Of a DNA stretch of 59,851 nt, positions 37,101 through 47,769 are shown piece by piece (the stretch's first letter is position 1; each line of letters opens with the position of its first letter). A program made the position numbers and the translations under genes. A model generated the notes under the pieces. That model ran no database searches, had not been told where the DNA came from, and saw only the letters and a list, made by a program, of their open reading frames with translations. The DNA comes from Rhynchosporium graminicola (Eukaryota > Ascomycota > Leotiomycetes > Helotiales > Ploettnerulaceae), in contig FJUW01000096.1 in NCBI GenBank assembly GCA_900074885.1, positions 37,072 through 96,922 of the forward strand. Reading direction: 5' to 3'.

Positions 37101-39721
37101 ATAGTGGGCGCTAAGGTCGCACCCAAATCCCGGACTCGGGATTGTGGGGGAAAGCAAGTTATCCGCGGAAAGCAAGATATCCGCGCTCGCTAACAAATAA
37201 TCGTGATTTTTAGATAATAACTTTACCTAGGATAATATAATTACCTAAGAAAATGAAAATTATACTAAAGTATTACTATTTAATTAATATTACTTGAATC
37301 TGATATAATCTTAATTACCTATAATTAACTTAATTGAAATAACTAAAGCAAGCGGTAATAAAGGTATATTACCTTTAATTTCATTATTATTATTATAACT
37401 TTCCTCTAACTTTATACGATCGAGTAGCGACAACAGAGCAATATCATTATCTTCTAGTATAGAGTTATCGTTATCGCTCTCTATTAGGAGAGAAGTTAAT
37501 AGGTTCTTTCTGATCCGAAATGCTCTCTCCTTAGCTAAGATCGCGGGGTCGATAGTAATACTAAGAGGCGCGAATACGATAATATCTTTACCTTGACTTT
37601 CTATAAAATCAAGCTCTTCGTAGGCGAGCTTATCTTATAGAGGGAGTAATCGTATATTGAAGGTTTCTTATTCTTCTTAAATAGGTTATTTCTGGCGGTC
37701 TCGAATTGGTACTAGATAGCGGTCGAGTAGAGGTAAACTATAGTGCTAATAATCTTCGATAAGTTTCTTACGCTCCTTTTCAGCTTTACGATCTGCTACG
37801 CTATACTTCTGAAGCTCCTCCTTAATCTTATTACGCTCGATTTATAGTTATCGGCGTGATTTCTTGACTACTGCCTCCTTAAATTATATCTCCTTCACTT
37901 TGATCTTCTCGAGGGCGGTTAATACTAGTAGCGAACCTCCCCTCTGTAAACTAACTCTTGAAGTAAGCTTCTTCTTATAATATACTACTTGTTTCGCCTA
38001 TGCCTATAAAACCTCTATCTTATATAGACTACCTCTAGTAAGAAACTCTTCTTCGACTAGCGCTAGCTTATTATATCTGGCTCGGGATAGTAATAAAAGT
38101 ATAGCGAGAATCTTTAGCTAAAGATCTTTTAATTCGGAGGTAAGATAACTATAGGTTAAAAGTCGACTAGAGAGAGAGGGAAAGTTATACTCGTTAGTAA
38201 AGCGCTTATTAGACTATATTCGATTAGACTTATCTCTGCTATCTTTATCTTCGCTCTCGTGATCAGAATAGCCGGAATATAAGTATTCTAGACTTATTTA
38301 CTTCTTTGATTTCTTTCCGTACTCTATAAGTTTCTTCTTAACTATCTTGAAGTCTACTAGCTAAACTCCCGCGTTCTTAAAAGCGTGTCGAATCGTTCTT
38401 TTAGTAAAGGTCTTACGCCGAATATCTAGCAGATCACGAAAGAAGTAGTATAAGTTATACTCTAGCTCAAACGACCGTATCGAATCCATCACAGAGATCT
38501 GCTAATATCTCTTCTACTATCAAAAGTAACTTATATTAGCAGGTTAAAAGAGGTAAGTTTAATAAGATAGAAACTTAATAAGCTAGATCTTACTTATCTT
38601 TAATTTAATAACAAAAGAGGGATTCTCGTGATAAAGCTAACTATCGAGTATTAGTAGAGTCTACGGTTTATCTAGTCTGTAGTTCTAGTGCTCGATAAAG
38701 TAATTAAGCTATCTTATAGTAATACTATTATTAGTATAGCTACTTTCCGATACTATAACGACCTCTAGACCTGTTATCTCTAGCGCAAACTAGTTTGCTA
38801 TAAGGAGCTTCCCTGCTATTATAACTATAAGCGGAATCGCTATCCTATCGGCATAGATAGACTTAATCATAGTAACTAATATGCGGTTTTCTAGTATACT
38901 AATATATATCTCCTTGATCCTAATTAGTATAATTACCTCTTCTCTAGCTAGTATATAAATCCGAGCTCCTTTCTCGTCTATATTACAGATTCGGTAGCGA
39001 TCTCTAGCTTATATACCGCATGCCTCGATAGCAGGTACTAATTCTCTACGAAACTACTCTTCTAGGTTCCTCTAGGTATATATATCGACTCAGTATAACG
39101 CAATTAGCTTTATTTCAATCGTATGAATCTACTGATTTTAAGCTATCTAGCGCCTATACTACCTCTTCGATAGCTCCGGTTTACCTTCCTCTCCTCGTAA
39201 GTATATAATATAGTTATAAACTATCTGCTTCGTAGCGCCTTTACTTCCACTAGTAGTATAGTCGATAATATACCAAATGATAGCTCTCTCCTGCGCCTCC
39301 GAAAGTATTCGATTATGACCTCTATAGACTGGCGCTACCTCCGACTCCTACTTCTTACGCTCTCTCCTCTACTTCTTTTAGACCGTATTTAGCTTGGAAA
39401 TACTATATATTCGTATAGCAGTTATAAGTGATTCGGATAGGTTTTCGCGGAGGAATTCAAGGGCCTTTACGACCTTATCTAGCTCTATTATATACCGTAT
39501 CAGGCGATTAGAGGGAGCTAAAGATAGCCGTGCTATAGTAATATAAAGAAATTGCGATTTTTTCAATATAAGATATAAATTATTATCCTAGGAAATATTA
39601 TTATCTTGAAGAGATATTAATTAACCTCTTAATTTAGTAGGGAATTAATGTCTGGCGCGGACATCTTGCTTTCCCCCACTTTCGAGTAGGCGAGAAAGGG
39701 TTGTGCCTCAACACCCACTAT
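37101..39721 (-). mobile_element. Fot1/pogo-type DNA transposon
   Basis: This 2621-bp element has imperfect terminal inverted repeats (left ATAGTGGGCGCTAAGG, right the complement of ATAGTGGGTGTTGAGG) and TA target duplicates (37099-37100, 39722-39723), the Tc1/mariner superfamily hallmark. The subterminal block GGGGGAAAGCAAG is also inverted at both ends and is doubled on the left (37143-37182). One transposase relic lies on the minus strand. The empty site is present in copia-2, giving a direct before/after comparison. Confidence 0.88.
37400..39566 (-). pseudogene. Fot1/pogo-family transposase, RIPed
   Basis: The first 62 codons (39566-39381) are open and include IDEVVKALEFLREN-like sequence, the psq-type helix-turn-helix found at the start of pogo transposases. 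A CENP-B-type second helix-turn-helix follows near 39330-39130 (HNRILSEAQERAIIWYIVDY). The first catalytic aspartate is in RYRICNIDEKG at about 39005-38970, and the second in TLLILDS near 38680. The C-terminal part is Lys/Glu-rich (about 37990-37760). Family length is about 500-650 residues, which fits. Stops are RIP-type, and no active product is expected. Confidence 0.78.
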
Positions 39722-40077
39722 TAACCCTAGGTACGAAGGCCAAGATCTTATTCCAGGGTGCCTGCCTATACCTACTACCGACTTAGTTTAGAAGCTAGGC
39801 CTCGTTGCATAGTAAGAAGTAGCTTCTGATTCGCTATTTAGTCTGGCATATATTATAAGTCGGCTAATAGGCTATTATTCGGGTATAAGAAGCTATCCTC
39901 GGAGAGGGTTATCTAATAGTAGTACTTGAGGCGCTATATGTCACACGGCGAGCTTATAGAGTAGTAAATATAATAGTTATTACTTCTCTTGCAGTTTAAC
40001 TATATAATTAGTTATATCCTTAGAAAAGAAAACGAACGCGTAGATATATTCTTACGATATAAATAAGATATGCCTTA

Positions 40078-40536
40078 TATGAAAATTAATGATGGAAATC
40101 GATCGAAAGTCAGAATAGTACGTGATCAAAAACAGAATTTGAATTGCTTTTTACTTACTTAGAGAGAGCTATCTATAGGAGAAATTCTAGCTACTTATAT
40201 AGCTTATATAAGCTCTCTAGAATATTCTATACTATATAGTATAGAACTCTAAAGGAGAGGATACGTATACTATAGAATTATACTACGTAAGAAGAAACCT
40301 CTAGAAGTACGATATGCATACTAGAGTTTAGTAGTACTTTATCGAGAACCTTTATAGTAACTCTAATAGAGTATATAAGGTATAAGCTTTTGATAAGGTA
40401 CAGGGTATAAGTGCTATATATAATAAGGTATATGCATAAGGTACTGAACCAGGTACAGGTAACATGTACTAATAAGGTATAGGTATAAGGTACTAGTGCA
40501 GGGAAACTGACCAAGGTTCTGGTTATAAATCCAATA
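40078..40536 (-). repeat. solo copia-2-type LTR
   Basis: This 459-bp LTR is in reverse orientation relative to 19458-19914, running TATGAAAATTAATG (plus) to AAATCCAATA, a RIPed AAATCCAACA. There is no internal sequence on either side and no clear target duplicate. It marks the border between RIPed repeats and the gene island. Just beyond it (about 40537-40573) lies a short diverged copy of the opposite-orientation LTR tail (TTCTGTTAT ... CGATTTCCACCT). Confidence 0.82.
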
Positions 40537-40768
40537 TTCTGTTATCTATTTGACGATTTCCACCTCCGACGCAGCCTCGCCCTGCTCTCCCAATTTTTTT
40601 GGTCAGCCTGGTCGATACGACTCAATGCTTGTCCTGCTTTCATATCCATCGCAATATCACCCTCCTAGTCTCCTTATTACACTCTCCACTTGGCTTCTAT
40701 GCCTCCACCCGATGCCAAATCCCACGTTCTCGAAAGCTGCCCGTCACCTGCGGTCTTCCCTCACGTCG

Positions 40769-42126
40769 CTATTGACGCTTCTTCGAAGGTCGATCGACGC
40801 GAGGACTTGAGGCCTGTGCTCTGGCTCTCTTGGTAGGAGTCTTCTTGGCTGAAGTCTTCTTGTTTGCTACTCTCTTGACTGGTGCTGGTGATTTTTCTGG
40901 AGAAGGGGGAGCTGAAGGCTCGAGAGGAGGTAGAGGTAAAATTGCTGGCTGCAGTGATCGTTGATCTTGCACCTGTAATTGCTGCGAGAGGCGATCACAT
41001 TTCTGCTGAAGCTGCAGAGTCTGCTGCTGCATCGATCCATCGGGACTTGGCTGTGAACGAGCTACTACGAATGGGGGTGATTTTTCGTACATGGCTACCA
41101 ACAAAGCATGTTCGACACTGGATAGAACCAATGATCGTCCCATAAATTTCATCGGCCAGGGACTTTCGTGCTTCTTGGGCCAAGCCATCAAGACTGGGAT
41201 ATCTGCAAGTGGCAGAAAGCCAGCACCCGAGACATTGTTCTGGCCAATAACCTGGTTGTTGAAAGCCTCCCCGTGCATAAAGAACTTTTGCCTAGGATCG
41301 GTGACATTATGAGCAATGCACTGGATCATGGCGACCTCGATGTAATGGCGGAATCATTAATTCAAGAATACCTGACAGTCATTCCGTAACGTGGTCAAAG
41401 TGAAGGAGATTAAGAAATTCCGAGACCAGATAAAATTGAAATCAACTATTCCTCCCACTAGTTCGTCGAACATCCAACCCACAAGCATAGGCCATCTGTT
41501 GAACATCACGATGTAGAAAGTATCTCCGAGAAGTTGCGTCGATATATCGAGTCCATCAGCGACAAAGTCATCGGTATCGATGAAGTGGCTGTAGTTCATT
41601 AGTACTGCTGCAGCTTTTGCGTATCAGGCTACACTTACCAAATAATCGCAATGGTAAGCTCGAAGATCTTGTCAGTAATCTTCTTCCGAGTGACACTCAC
41701 GAGATTGAACACTTGACTGTTGAGAGGATGATTGGAGTGAGCTGGATGTTGCAGAACGGTTTCGTTTTACCAATCCATCGTGTGCCACATTGCCACACGG
41801 GCTATTCTCTCGACTTGTACATTGTCGTAGACGAATGGATTATGGAATCGGTCGTATGCTTCACTCGTCATGTATGGAAATTGTCGTGGTTTATATTCAG
41901 CTGGGACCTCCCACTCGCGCACCGGCCAAGATGCCAACTGAGCCTCGTCCAGCTTGCGGTTGAGATCGTACTTCCGAGTTCGTGCCTTCAGTGTTTGGAC
42001 CGCGAGTCGTCAGGCTTGACGCTCTGATACCGTACCTATTGTTAAAGTCAAATGCTGTCTAAGGTGAGAAGATGATCTCATGCTTACCAACTCCATGGAT
42101 CTCAGCTCCAGGAAGCGCCCCAACAT
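40769..42126 (-). CDS. hypothetical protein, five exons predicted
   Basis: Predicted exons are 42126-42088, 41985-41771, 41716-41639, 41588-41372 and 41320-40769, summing to 1101 bp (366 residues). Introns are 102, 54, 50 and 51 bp. Donors and acceptors are GTAAGC/AAG, GTAAAA/CAG, GTAAGT/TACAG with a TACTAAT branch site, and GTATTC/CAG, all phase-consistent. The first exon and 102-bp intron are the least certain, because an in-frame TGA at 42010-42012 must lie in the intron. The N-terminal half is a conserved-looking globular region (ASWPVREWEVPAEYKPRQ, FIDTDDFVADGLDISTQLLG, WPMLVGWMFDELVGG). The C-terminus has a Gln-rich coiled-coil-like stretch, a Pro-rich stretch and a Lys/Arg tail (KKTSAKKTPTKRARAQ) that could be a nuclear signal. 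I do not recognise the family. No RIP is seen. Confidence 0.6.
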
Positions 42127-42129
42127 GTG

Positions 42130-42930
42130 CCATTGCTTACCGTGTCGACCTCTGTTGAGGCTGTTGTTGTGACCTCTTTGGGTTGTCAAGAATTCGAGAT
42201 CTGGTTTTTTTTGATTGAAGAGAATCAAAGATTCTAATGATTCACAAAGTTCAAGCGCGCGCTGGAAGATAAGCCTATTGTTGACAAGCGTGCCTGATTT
42301 TGACACTAGTGAAACTAGATTTTCATTGGCTGGCAAATAAGCGATGAACAACAAAGGTGATACTTTCCCAAACCCAAGCCATTACCCCAAGTCACCAGCG
42401 ATTCCAGCGTATTGATATTCATAGCATTAACAGCAATATTATGCAGAAATGACTTGAATTTCTTTGCAATTGAGTTAATCGGTTTACTATGGGGGAAAGG
42501 CTAGGTACTTTCATACCGAAGAGGGTACCTGGGGCCGCCCTCGATGGATGCATCACAAGATGTCGATCGTCACTATCGCATGGTCATCTTGTGCCTGCAA
42601 TTCTGGCGTTCTGACTTCCACTACTTCTTAATCTTCACTCGAAGTTCAACTCTTAAGTCTCTGGATCCACAACTTTCTACACAACCATAGCGCAGGAGCA
42701 ACGGCACCTAGTATCTACAGCCTCGATTGTTCTGCCTCGATCAGATATAGTCCTGGCTGCTATCGACCAAAATCTCGCAGATTAGATCCGCAGCATATTC
42801 TTTTTAGCTCTTTCTATTCCTTCGAAGTCGACCCACTTCGTAGCGTCACCTCTCTCTCCCATGGAGAACAGCTTATTCTTCCTGCATTCACCGTCGAGGC
42901 ATTTTATCTGATGATCATGCTTCCTAGACT
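42130..42930. other. intergenic, no supported gene
   Basis: Non-RIPed sequence upstream of the hypothetical gene. Open frames here (for example 42354-42010 on the minus strand) have no protein-like composition and are probably 5' UTR or intergenic. The plus strand is pyrimidine-rich from 42570 to 42860, which would suit a promoter for the ORF at 43066, but no TATA box or start stands out. Confidence 0.4.
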
Positions 42931-43065
42931 CTCTACAAAGACCGTCTTCTCCTCAACACCATCTCATTACTACGATATGTTCTTTACCGTCGACCAACAA
43001 GCCGCAACTCTAACAAATATATATTTGGTGCAATCTCAGCTCATCCGCAGGTACTCGGCCGAACA

Positions 43066-43584
43066 GTGGACTTATTACTTCACCTTTCCATGAAAATTTT
43101 CTTGGGCAGATTGAAATTTCACCTACTTCGCCACGACGAGTTTATTCGCCGACCTGGCGTTTTCAAGTCAACCAGACAATCGCACCAAGAACCCCGTCAA
43201 ATCAGCCTTCCAGGCCAAAAGACTGTGCCGCAACTCAGCCCGAATACTCTTACGTTGATATCCGGAGTCCAGTCTCTTGCATCTGAGTTGATATTTATCG
43301 AGGATGTGGTGTATGACTACCTGCAAGCATCTCCTTTTCAATTACGCTCGGAAATGCTACAGCGCTTGACTAACATGCTGCTCCTATTCACACCACATTG
43401 CACCTTGTATTTGGCAAAGTTACATTCCCCTCAGTCAAACACCCATCAATTATCGTCTTTCGCTTATCTAGCCCGAACTCGAGTAGGAATTATTTTGCAC
43501 GTACGCTATGATGCATTGCACGGTAACAGAAGGATCCCTAATGAAACGACCGTACATTTCCTTGCCTGTTCATTACTTTATTGA
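43066..43584 (+). CDS. weak hypothetical ORF
   Basis: This is a 172-codon open frame. The same frame stays open upstream to a TAG near 42928, so a longer or spliced form is possible. The middle part (SELIFIEDVVYDYLQASPFQLRSEM) is protein-like, while the first 60 residues are rich in Arg, His and Gln without a domain. No signal peptide or known motif. It is isolated between two minus-strand genes and could be a chance frame in GC-balanced DNA. Confidence 0.25.
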   Translation: MDLLLHLSMKIFLGRLKFHLLRHDEFIRRPGVFKSTRQSHQEPRQISLPGQKTVPQLSPNTLTLISGVQSLASELIFIEDVVYDYLQASPFQLRSEMLQRLTNMLLLFTPHCTLYLAKLHSPQSNTHQLSSFAYLARTRVGIILHVRYDALHGNRRIPNETTVHFLACSLLY

Positions 43585-43589
43585 TGACC

Positions 43590-44949
43590 TATGACTTGAT
43601 ACTGAAAGTGCTAATGCTTCATAGTGAAGTTCAGCAAGTGTAGTTCCCAATCACGTACGCTCGCGGCTCTCTGAATCCCAAAGCTGCCAGTATAAATGGG
43701 AAAATGATCAATTCTGAGAATGGCAGATGCGGATGGCACTCGGGTTTCAACTCACAGACAGTGAGATCCTATCCTCCTATGACTCTACTATGACCATAAT
43801 ACACTTCTCAAACTTGTCATTTCCTTCACTGCGTAGTACGTATGTATGACCGCAAGCTCCTCCATGTTCATACCATTTTCACCGATTCGCCTGCGGGAAT
43901 ACATATCAATCTAGGATCGAAAGAAAAGTCAACTCAACTCAGCATTTGCATTATCGAGGCTGCAGTTACCGCAGGGCATCATACATCGCGGGATGTGGTC
44001 CGTGTATTCCAGAGCAAACTCTAAGAAGGGATGCCTCGATACTGGACCCCTACGAGGTCCAGCTACTGGATAATTTTGCTAGAAGCGTTGAGCTGCACAG
44101 TCGAACCAAAAGAGAGGTTGACAACTGAGCAAAACGTTTAGGCTTTCAGTGTCCAAAAACCCCCGTATGAGGCGTCGTCCGTAGAGCAAGCGAGGCGGGG
44201 CCAATTCGCGGCGGCGAAGCGGATTACAGAAGTACGCAAAAAGCTTTTTCGCTTTTGTAGGTAGAAAAAGCTCCAACTAGTCGAAAGATTTGAAAGCGAC
44301 TCTGTTTGTAGTCTGCGTAATTTACTAAGAAGTTTTGCCTCTTACTTAGGTTAAAAATAGTGTAAAGGTGTAGCGACGAAATCTCGCTTCGCCGATTACT
44401 CCTCCCCCTCGAAGGCTTCAGATCGGAGGGCAGATACCCGAGCACCATCAACGGTTGCTTCCAAGCTTTCGAGCTCTTTTCAGTTTTTCCTCAACTCTGA
44501 GTGTCGCGTTGCTACATAGTTACCATCGTATTTTCGTATCTCCTCCTTCATAGATATATCTTGTTCTATACATATATACCTATCTATCCTGCAGATCTTA
44601 CGGCTCCTGCTTAACCACCCACCAAGGTACTTAGACTAGAAGGCTGTGCTTCTCTCGATCTCCACGAGATCCCTTGTTCTGACTAGATAATTTCACTATC
44701 AAGGAGGAAACGTTTTTGTGAATTTATAGCAGTATTATAAAGATCTTACAAAGCTCGAGCAGAAGATCTCCTCTCCACCGTCAAGAAGGATCAGAAGGAG
44801 CCAATATTTTCCAGTGCAACACTTAACACCACCCGAGCACTGAATATCACATTAAGTTAGAAGAGCAAACCAAATTAAATAGCCGAGATCGAGCAGACAC
44901 AAGTTACACTTCTTATATTCTGCTGCTTCATCTATTGCTGCGCTTATCT
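43590..44949. other. intergenic region of the gene island
   Basis: 1.36 kb without a supported gene, between the weak ORF and the 3' end of the glycosidase gene. At 44165-44230 a GC-rich patch (GCGAGGCGGGGCC, GCGGCGGCGAAGCGG) precedes a short self-complementary run around GCAAAAAGCTTTTTCGC (44237-44253). The composition is not RIPed. Short frames on both strands lack protein character. No tRNA- or 5S-like box A/box B pair was recognised. Confidence 0.4.
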
Positions 44950-46189
44950 CTATGCTGGGTTCGAAAGTGTATCTTTCAGAGACACAGCCGTGACTGAAAG
45001 CGCCGAGTGATTGCCTGCTCCTGGTGCTGCAAGGAACTTGTTATAACTGTCTCCACCGTAAATCAGAAGTCTGTTTGGGTCGCTCATGGAAATCTGAAGC
45101 GATCTCGCGTACGAGGCGCTTGCAGGTGTACTATGTTCTTCCCATTTGTCAACCGCACCACCAAACGAGTTGGTAAAAACCGATGAGCGAGACGCAGCTG
45201 AGACCACGATAGTACCATTTACCCCTCCATAAGGACTCCAGATTACGTATGGACTTGAATTCGGTTCTGATCTGTCTTTCACGGCGATCGGGATTCCAAC
45301 GGAATTGTCGAATTCTAGAGGAGATTCAGCCAGGCGATAGTAGACTGGAAGATTGCCTGCGGTCGTTGAGTTGCTAAAGTTCTCAATTTCATAGACAAGA
45401 ATCCACTGATCGATAGGCGGGATATAAGCAATAACAGTCATTCCTGGTCTGTTCCGATAAGGTGAGGAGACAACGTCGGGGACGACAGGACCCCATGTCT
45501 TAAGATCCGACGTTACTTGGTGTGCTAGCTTCTGGCTATGGAGCTCATCACGTTCGTCTGAGTAGTATGCAACCAACTGCCCTCGGTATTGCCTAAACAG
45601 TTAGCAGGCTAGCGAACGCTAAGGCTGCAAAGCTTACAATAGGTATGGCTCAAAAAGGTGCTTATCTACTTGAAATCAGCATCGGCTTCAGACACTTACA
45701 TAGGAAAGACAAACCAGGAACGCCTTCAGCGACCATGCCGATCCATTCCCAAGATCTCGCTCGGTCTCTACTGGCATACAAGTCGATTCTTGTTCCGTTG
45801 TCGCTCCATTGGCTGCCACTTGCCAGGATAGTACCAGCTTGATAATCACCAATGTCCTCAGTCAATTTCACAAGACAAGTTTGACCAATGGTTCCTGCTC
45901 CTACGAGCTCATCGCGCAAATCCGAGATGTGTTCCCAATGAGCACCACCGTCCTTGCTCTCAAACATCGGGGCGAAGAACTGAGAATTAGCTCCAGTACC
46001 ATTATTTGAATTGAAAAGAGCCGTCAGGATGATCGTGCCATCGGTAAGCTCAACATAACGTGGATAGGTGATAGCCTCTGATGGTGGCTTGGGTGTGTAA
46101 ATAGTGTTGTTGTTGAAATATCCAAATGGCTGGACAGATGCAACAGCCTGAGATGAGACAAGCAGACTGGCCAAAATGAGAAGTAGCAT
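44950..46189 (-). CDS. secreted BNR/Asp-box glycosidase (fungal sialidase / GH93-like)
   Basis: Two exons encode about 373-378 residues. The start at 46189 gives a clean signal peptide (LLLILASLLVSSQAVA); an upstream ATG at 46234 would add a charged, Cys-containing lead and is less likely. The mature protein shows the six-bladed propeller signature: TYPRYVELTDGTI, an Asp box SKDGGAHW, a second degenerate box SRDRARSW, then VAYYSDERD, HQVTSDLKTWGPVV, RNRPGMT, PVYYRLAESPLEFD, SPYVIWSPYGGVNGT. This matches fungal BNR-repeat proteins annotated as exo-alpha-sialidase or GH93 exo-arabinanase; which substrate cannot be told here. The intron is at about 45695-45593. The strong donor GTAAGT (45699) with acceptor TTTAG leaves the exons out of frame. 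A donor four bases on (GTGTCT), or an acceptor at 45582, restores the frame. Likely extracellular plant-cell-wall or glycan degradation. Confidence 0.82.
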
Positions 46190-46234
46190 GTTGAAAGCTT
46201 TGCCTGGACAGATGCAAGGCCGTGAAGAGAGCAA

Positions 46235-46800
46235 ATTATTTTATATGCTGATGTACATCTCCTGAGCAAAGACCTCAGTCAACCGAACCTCTTTTTACAG
46301 CGTTATATTAGGTGATAATGTGATGATGACGATCATAAAAGAAAACGACCTTGCGGCTTGGTAGAATCTATCAATAGCTTTGACGAAGTTCTTGATTTGA
46401 GAGAAAAGTAATCAAAATAGATTGGCTACAGAAGTGCTGAGAACTCTGATATACACAGGGGAGCCCAGTACCACAAGTACAGTCTATCGACGTAGCCTCT
46501 GTACCTATAATATTCCAAACATAAACGACATGTATGAGGCGTAATGCGGGGATATAGGCCGCTAGTCTGGTCAGCATATAAATTCGCAGGCTACCCTTAA
46601 AGTCAAAGAAAGTAGGCAATTTTAATTTAAACTCTCGACACCGAAGTTCTTTCATGGATCACAGCCATTTTACTGGAATCGATTGAAAAGTCATGAGGCA
46701 CCAAGGCACTCCCAGGCACACACGCCTACGGGCCACGCCACCAGGCTCAATTGAGCCTAGCGCCGCCCTATATAGCCCGCCCCGTGTTACTCCCGAAGCA
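46235..46800. other. upstream region of the glycosidase gene
   Basis: Non-RIPed promoter-side sequence of the minus-strand glycosidase. It holds a perfect 16-bp palindrome AGGCTCAATTGAGCCT at 46743-46758. After about 46800 the CpA content drops and RIP-type sequence begins, so this is the right border of the gene island. No gene supported. Confidence 0.4.
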
Positions 46801-46809
46801 GCCACTCGG

Positions 46810-47750
46810 TGAAACTACGGCTAATGAAAACCTCGGTAAACGACGCTAGCTCGTCCTTCTATCGGCTTAAAAGAGCTGCTTTTGCCGACTTCGAAAGAGC
46901 CTCAGTATACTCGGCTACTTTAAGAAATCGAGTTCGAACCGAGTTAAGAGCCTTACTTATAACTAAGCGAAGCTCTACCTCACGTGCTAAATTAGTAACC
47001 TTATCGTCGACTTCTACTAGCGCACGTATTACGTATACGTTATATCTATACTTATCGTATTACTAAGTAAACTCCGGCTAATTAGACTCGTCGATAAAGC
47101 TAAGGTTAAAGACGTATATTACGTGCTTATAAGATAGCTAATACGCACGCGCGAATCGATATTCATAATATAATAATTCTAGTAATTATACTTCGTTTTC
47201 TGATTCGATTAGCGCTTACGCAGCTCGTATCTCCGCTAGTAGAAGGCGCTATATTAGATACGGAAAGTAGATCAGCTAAAGGTTATTAATTATATCGCTT
47301 ATCTTCTTTATACTCTAATTATACTCTATCTTTCGAGCCTATACGTTATAATTATTAGTATATTAACTCAGTAGATCGATCGTTCTCGTAAGCGAGTATT
47401 TTAGCCATATTACGAGCTTCGTGATATGCGCTAAGGCCTTAAAAGAGCAGTAGAAAGCCTCATTAGAATTAGTCGTAAGTACTTATTGAAGAAGTGCGGA
47501 GTGCTCTTACGCGTAATTAGCTTAAAGAGATAAGATTATCTTCTAATAGCGCTGAATATATTACTTATTTTCTTTAGTCTTAGCTAATCGAATCGCCTTC
47601 TATACTAACTCTTCCGCGCTAGGCTTCGTATAGCGGCTATATAGAGCCGCTATTATAGCGGCCCGCGCTTTAGCCTTCTGCTTTAAGCTTAGCTTTCGCT
47701 TAAGCGTGCGTATATAGTAGATCTAGCAGAAGAGATAGCTAATCTATATA
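46810..47750 (-). pseudogene. RIPed coding relic of unknown family
   Basis: On the minus strand a single frame of roughly 310 codons is readable from about 47720 down to 46810, with all stops of the TAG/TAA type fitting Gln or Trp. It includes KARAAIIAALYSRYTKPSAEE, YCSFKALAHITKLVIWLKYS, LAEIRAA.ALIESENEV and KVAEYTEALSKSAKAALLSR. It is rich in Ala, Leu, Glu and Lys with a likely coiled-coil end. The last 85 codons opposite to it (46809-47066) are open on the plus strand only as a shadow. I do not recognise it as a transposase or recombinase. RIP implies it was repeated in the genome, so a mobile-element ORF or duplicated gene is likely. Confidence 0.45.
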
Positions 47751-47769
47751 ATATAAGTAGTCGGAATTT

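Larger units (their letters stand above)
36897..40077 (+). repeat. copia-2-like leader relic, split by Fot1 element
   Basis: Two pieces, 36897-37098 and 39724 to about 39960, match the untranslated leader of copia-2 (about 20010-20420). Shared blocks include GAGCTTCCTGAT, TAAGCTAGCCCCTTTGAGCC, CTCGAAGCCTTTAGAAG and AAGAAGCTATCCTCGGAGAG. They are contiguous once the 2.6-kb DNA transposon and its TA duplicate are removed. From about 39960 to 40077 the match fades. It keeps more CpA than copia-2 itself, so RIP was milder here. Confidence 0.7.

Noticed and set aside
40550..42030. Plus-strand frames over the hypothetical gene (40550-40810, 40882-41145, 41617-42027 and others)
   Set aside because: They lie opposite or across well-supported minus-strand exons and lack protein-like composition.
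44165..44260. Possible small structured RNA near the AAAAAGCTTTTT run
   Set aside because: No Pol III boxes, snoRNA boxes or long stem could be shown.
46545..46560. TGCGGGGATATAGG identical to the copia-1 LTR start
   Set aside because: Only 14 bases match, with no further LTR similarity on either side.
46743..46758. 16-bp palindrome as an operator or transposon end
   Set aside because: A single isolated palindrome with no partner or context to support a role.
46810..47750. Starship captain (DUF3435 tyrosine recombinase) or DDE transposase
   Set aside because: No catalytic motif or family-specific block could be read in the relic.
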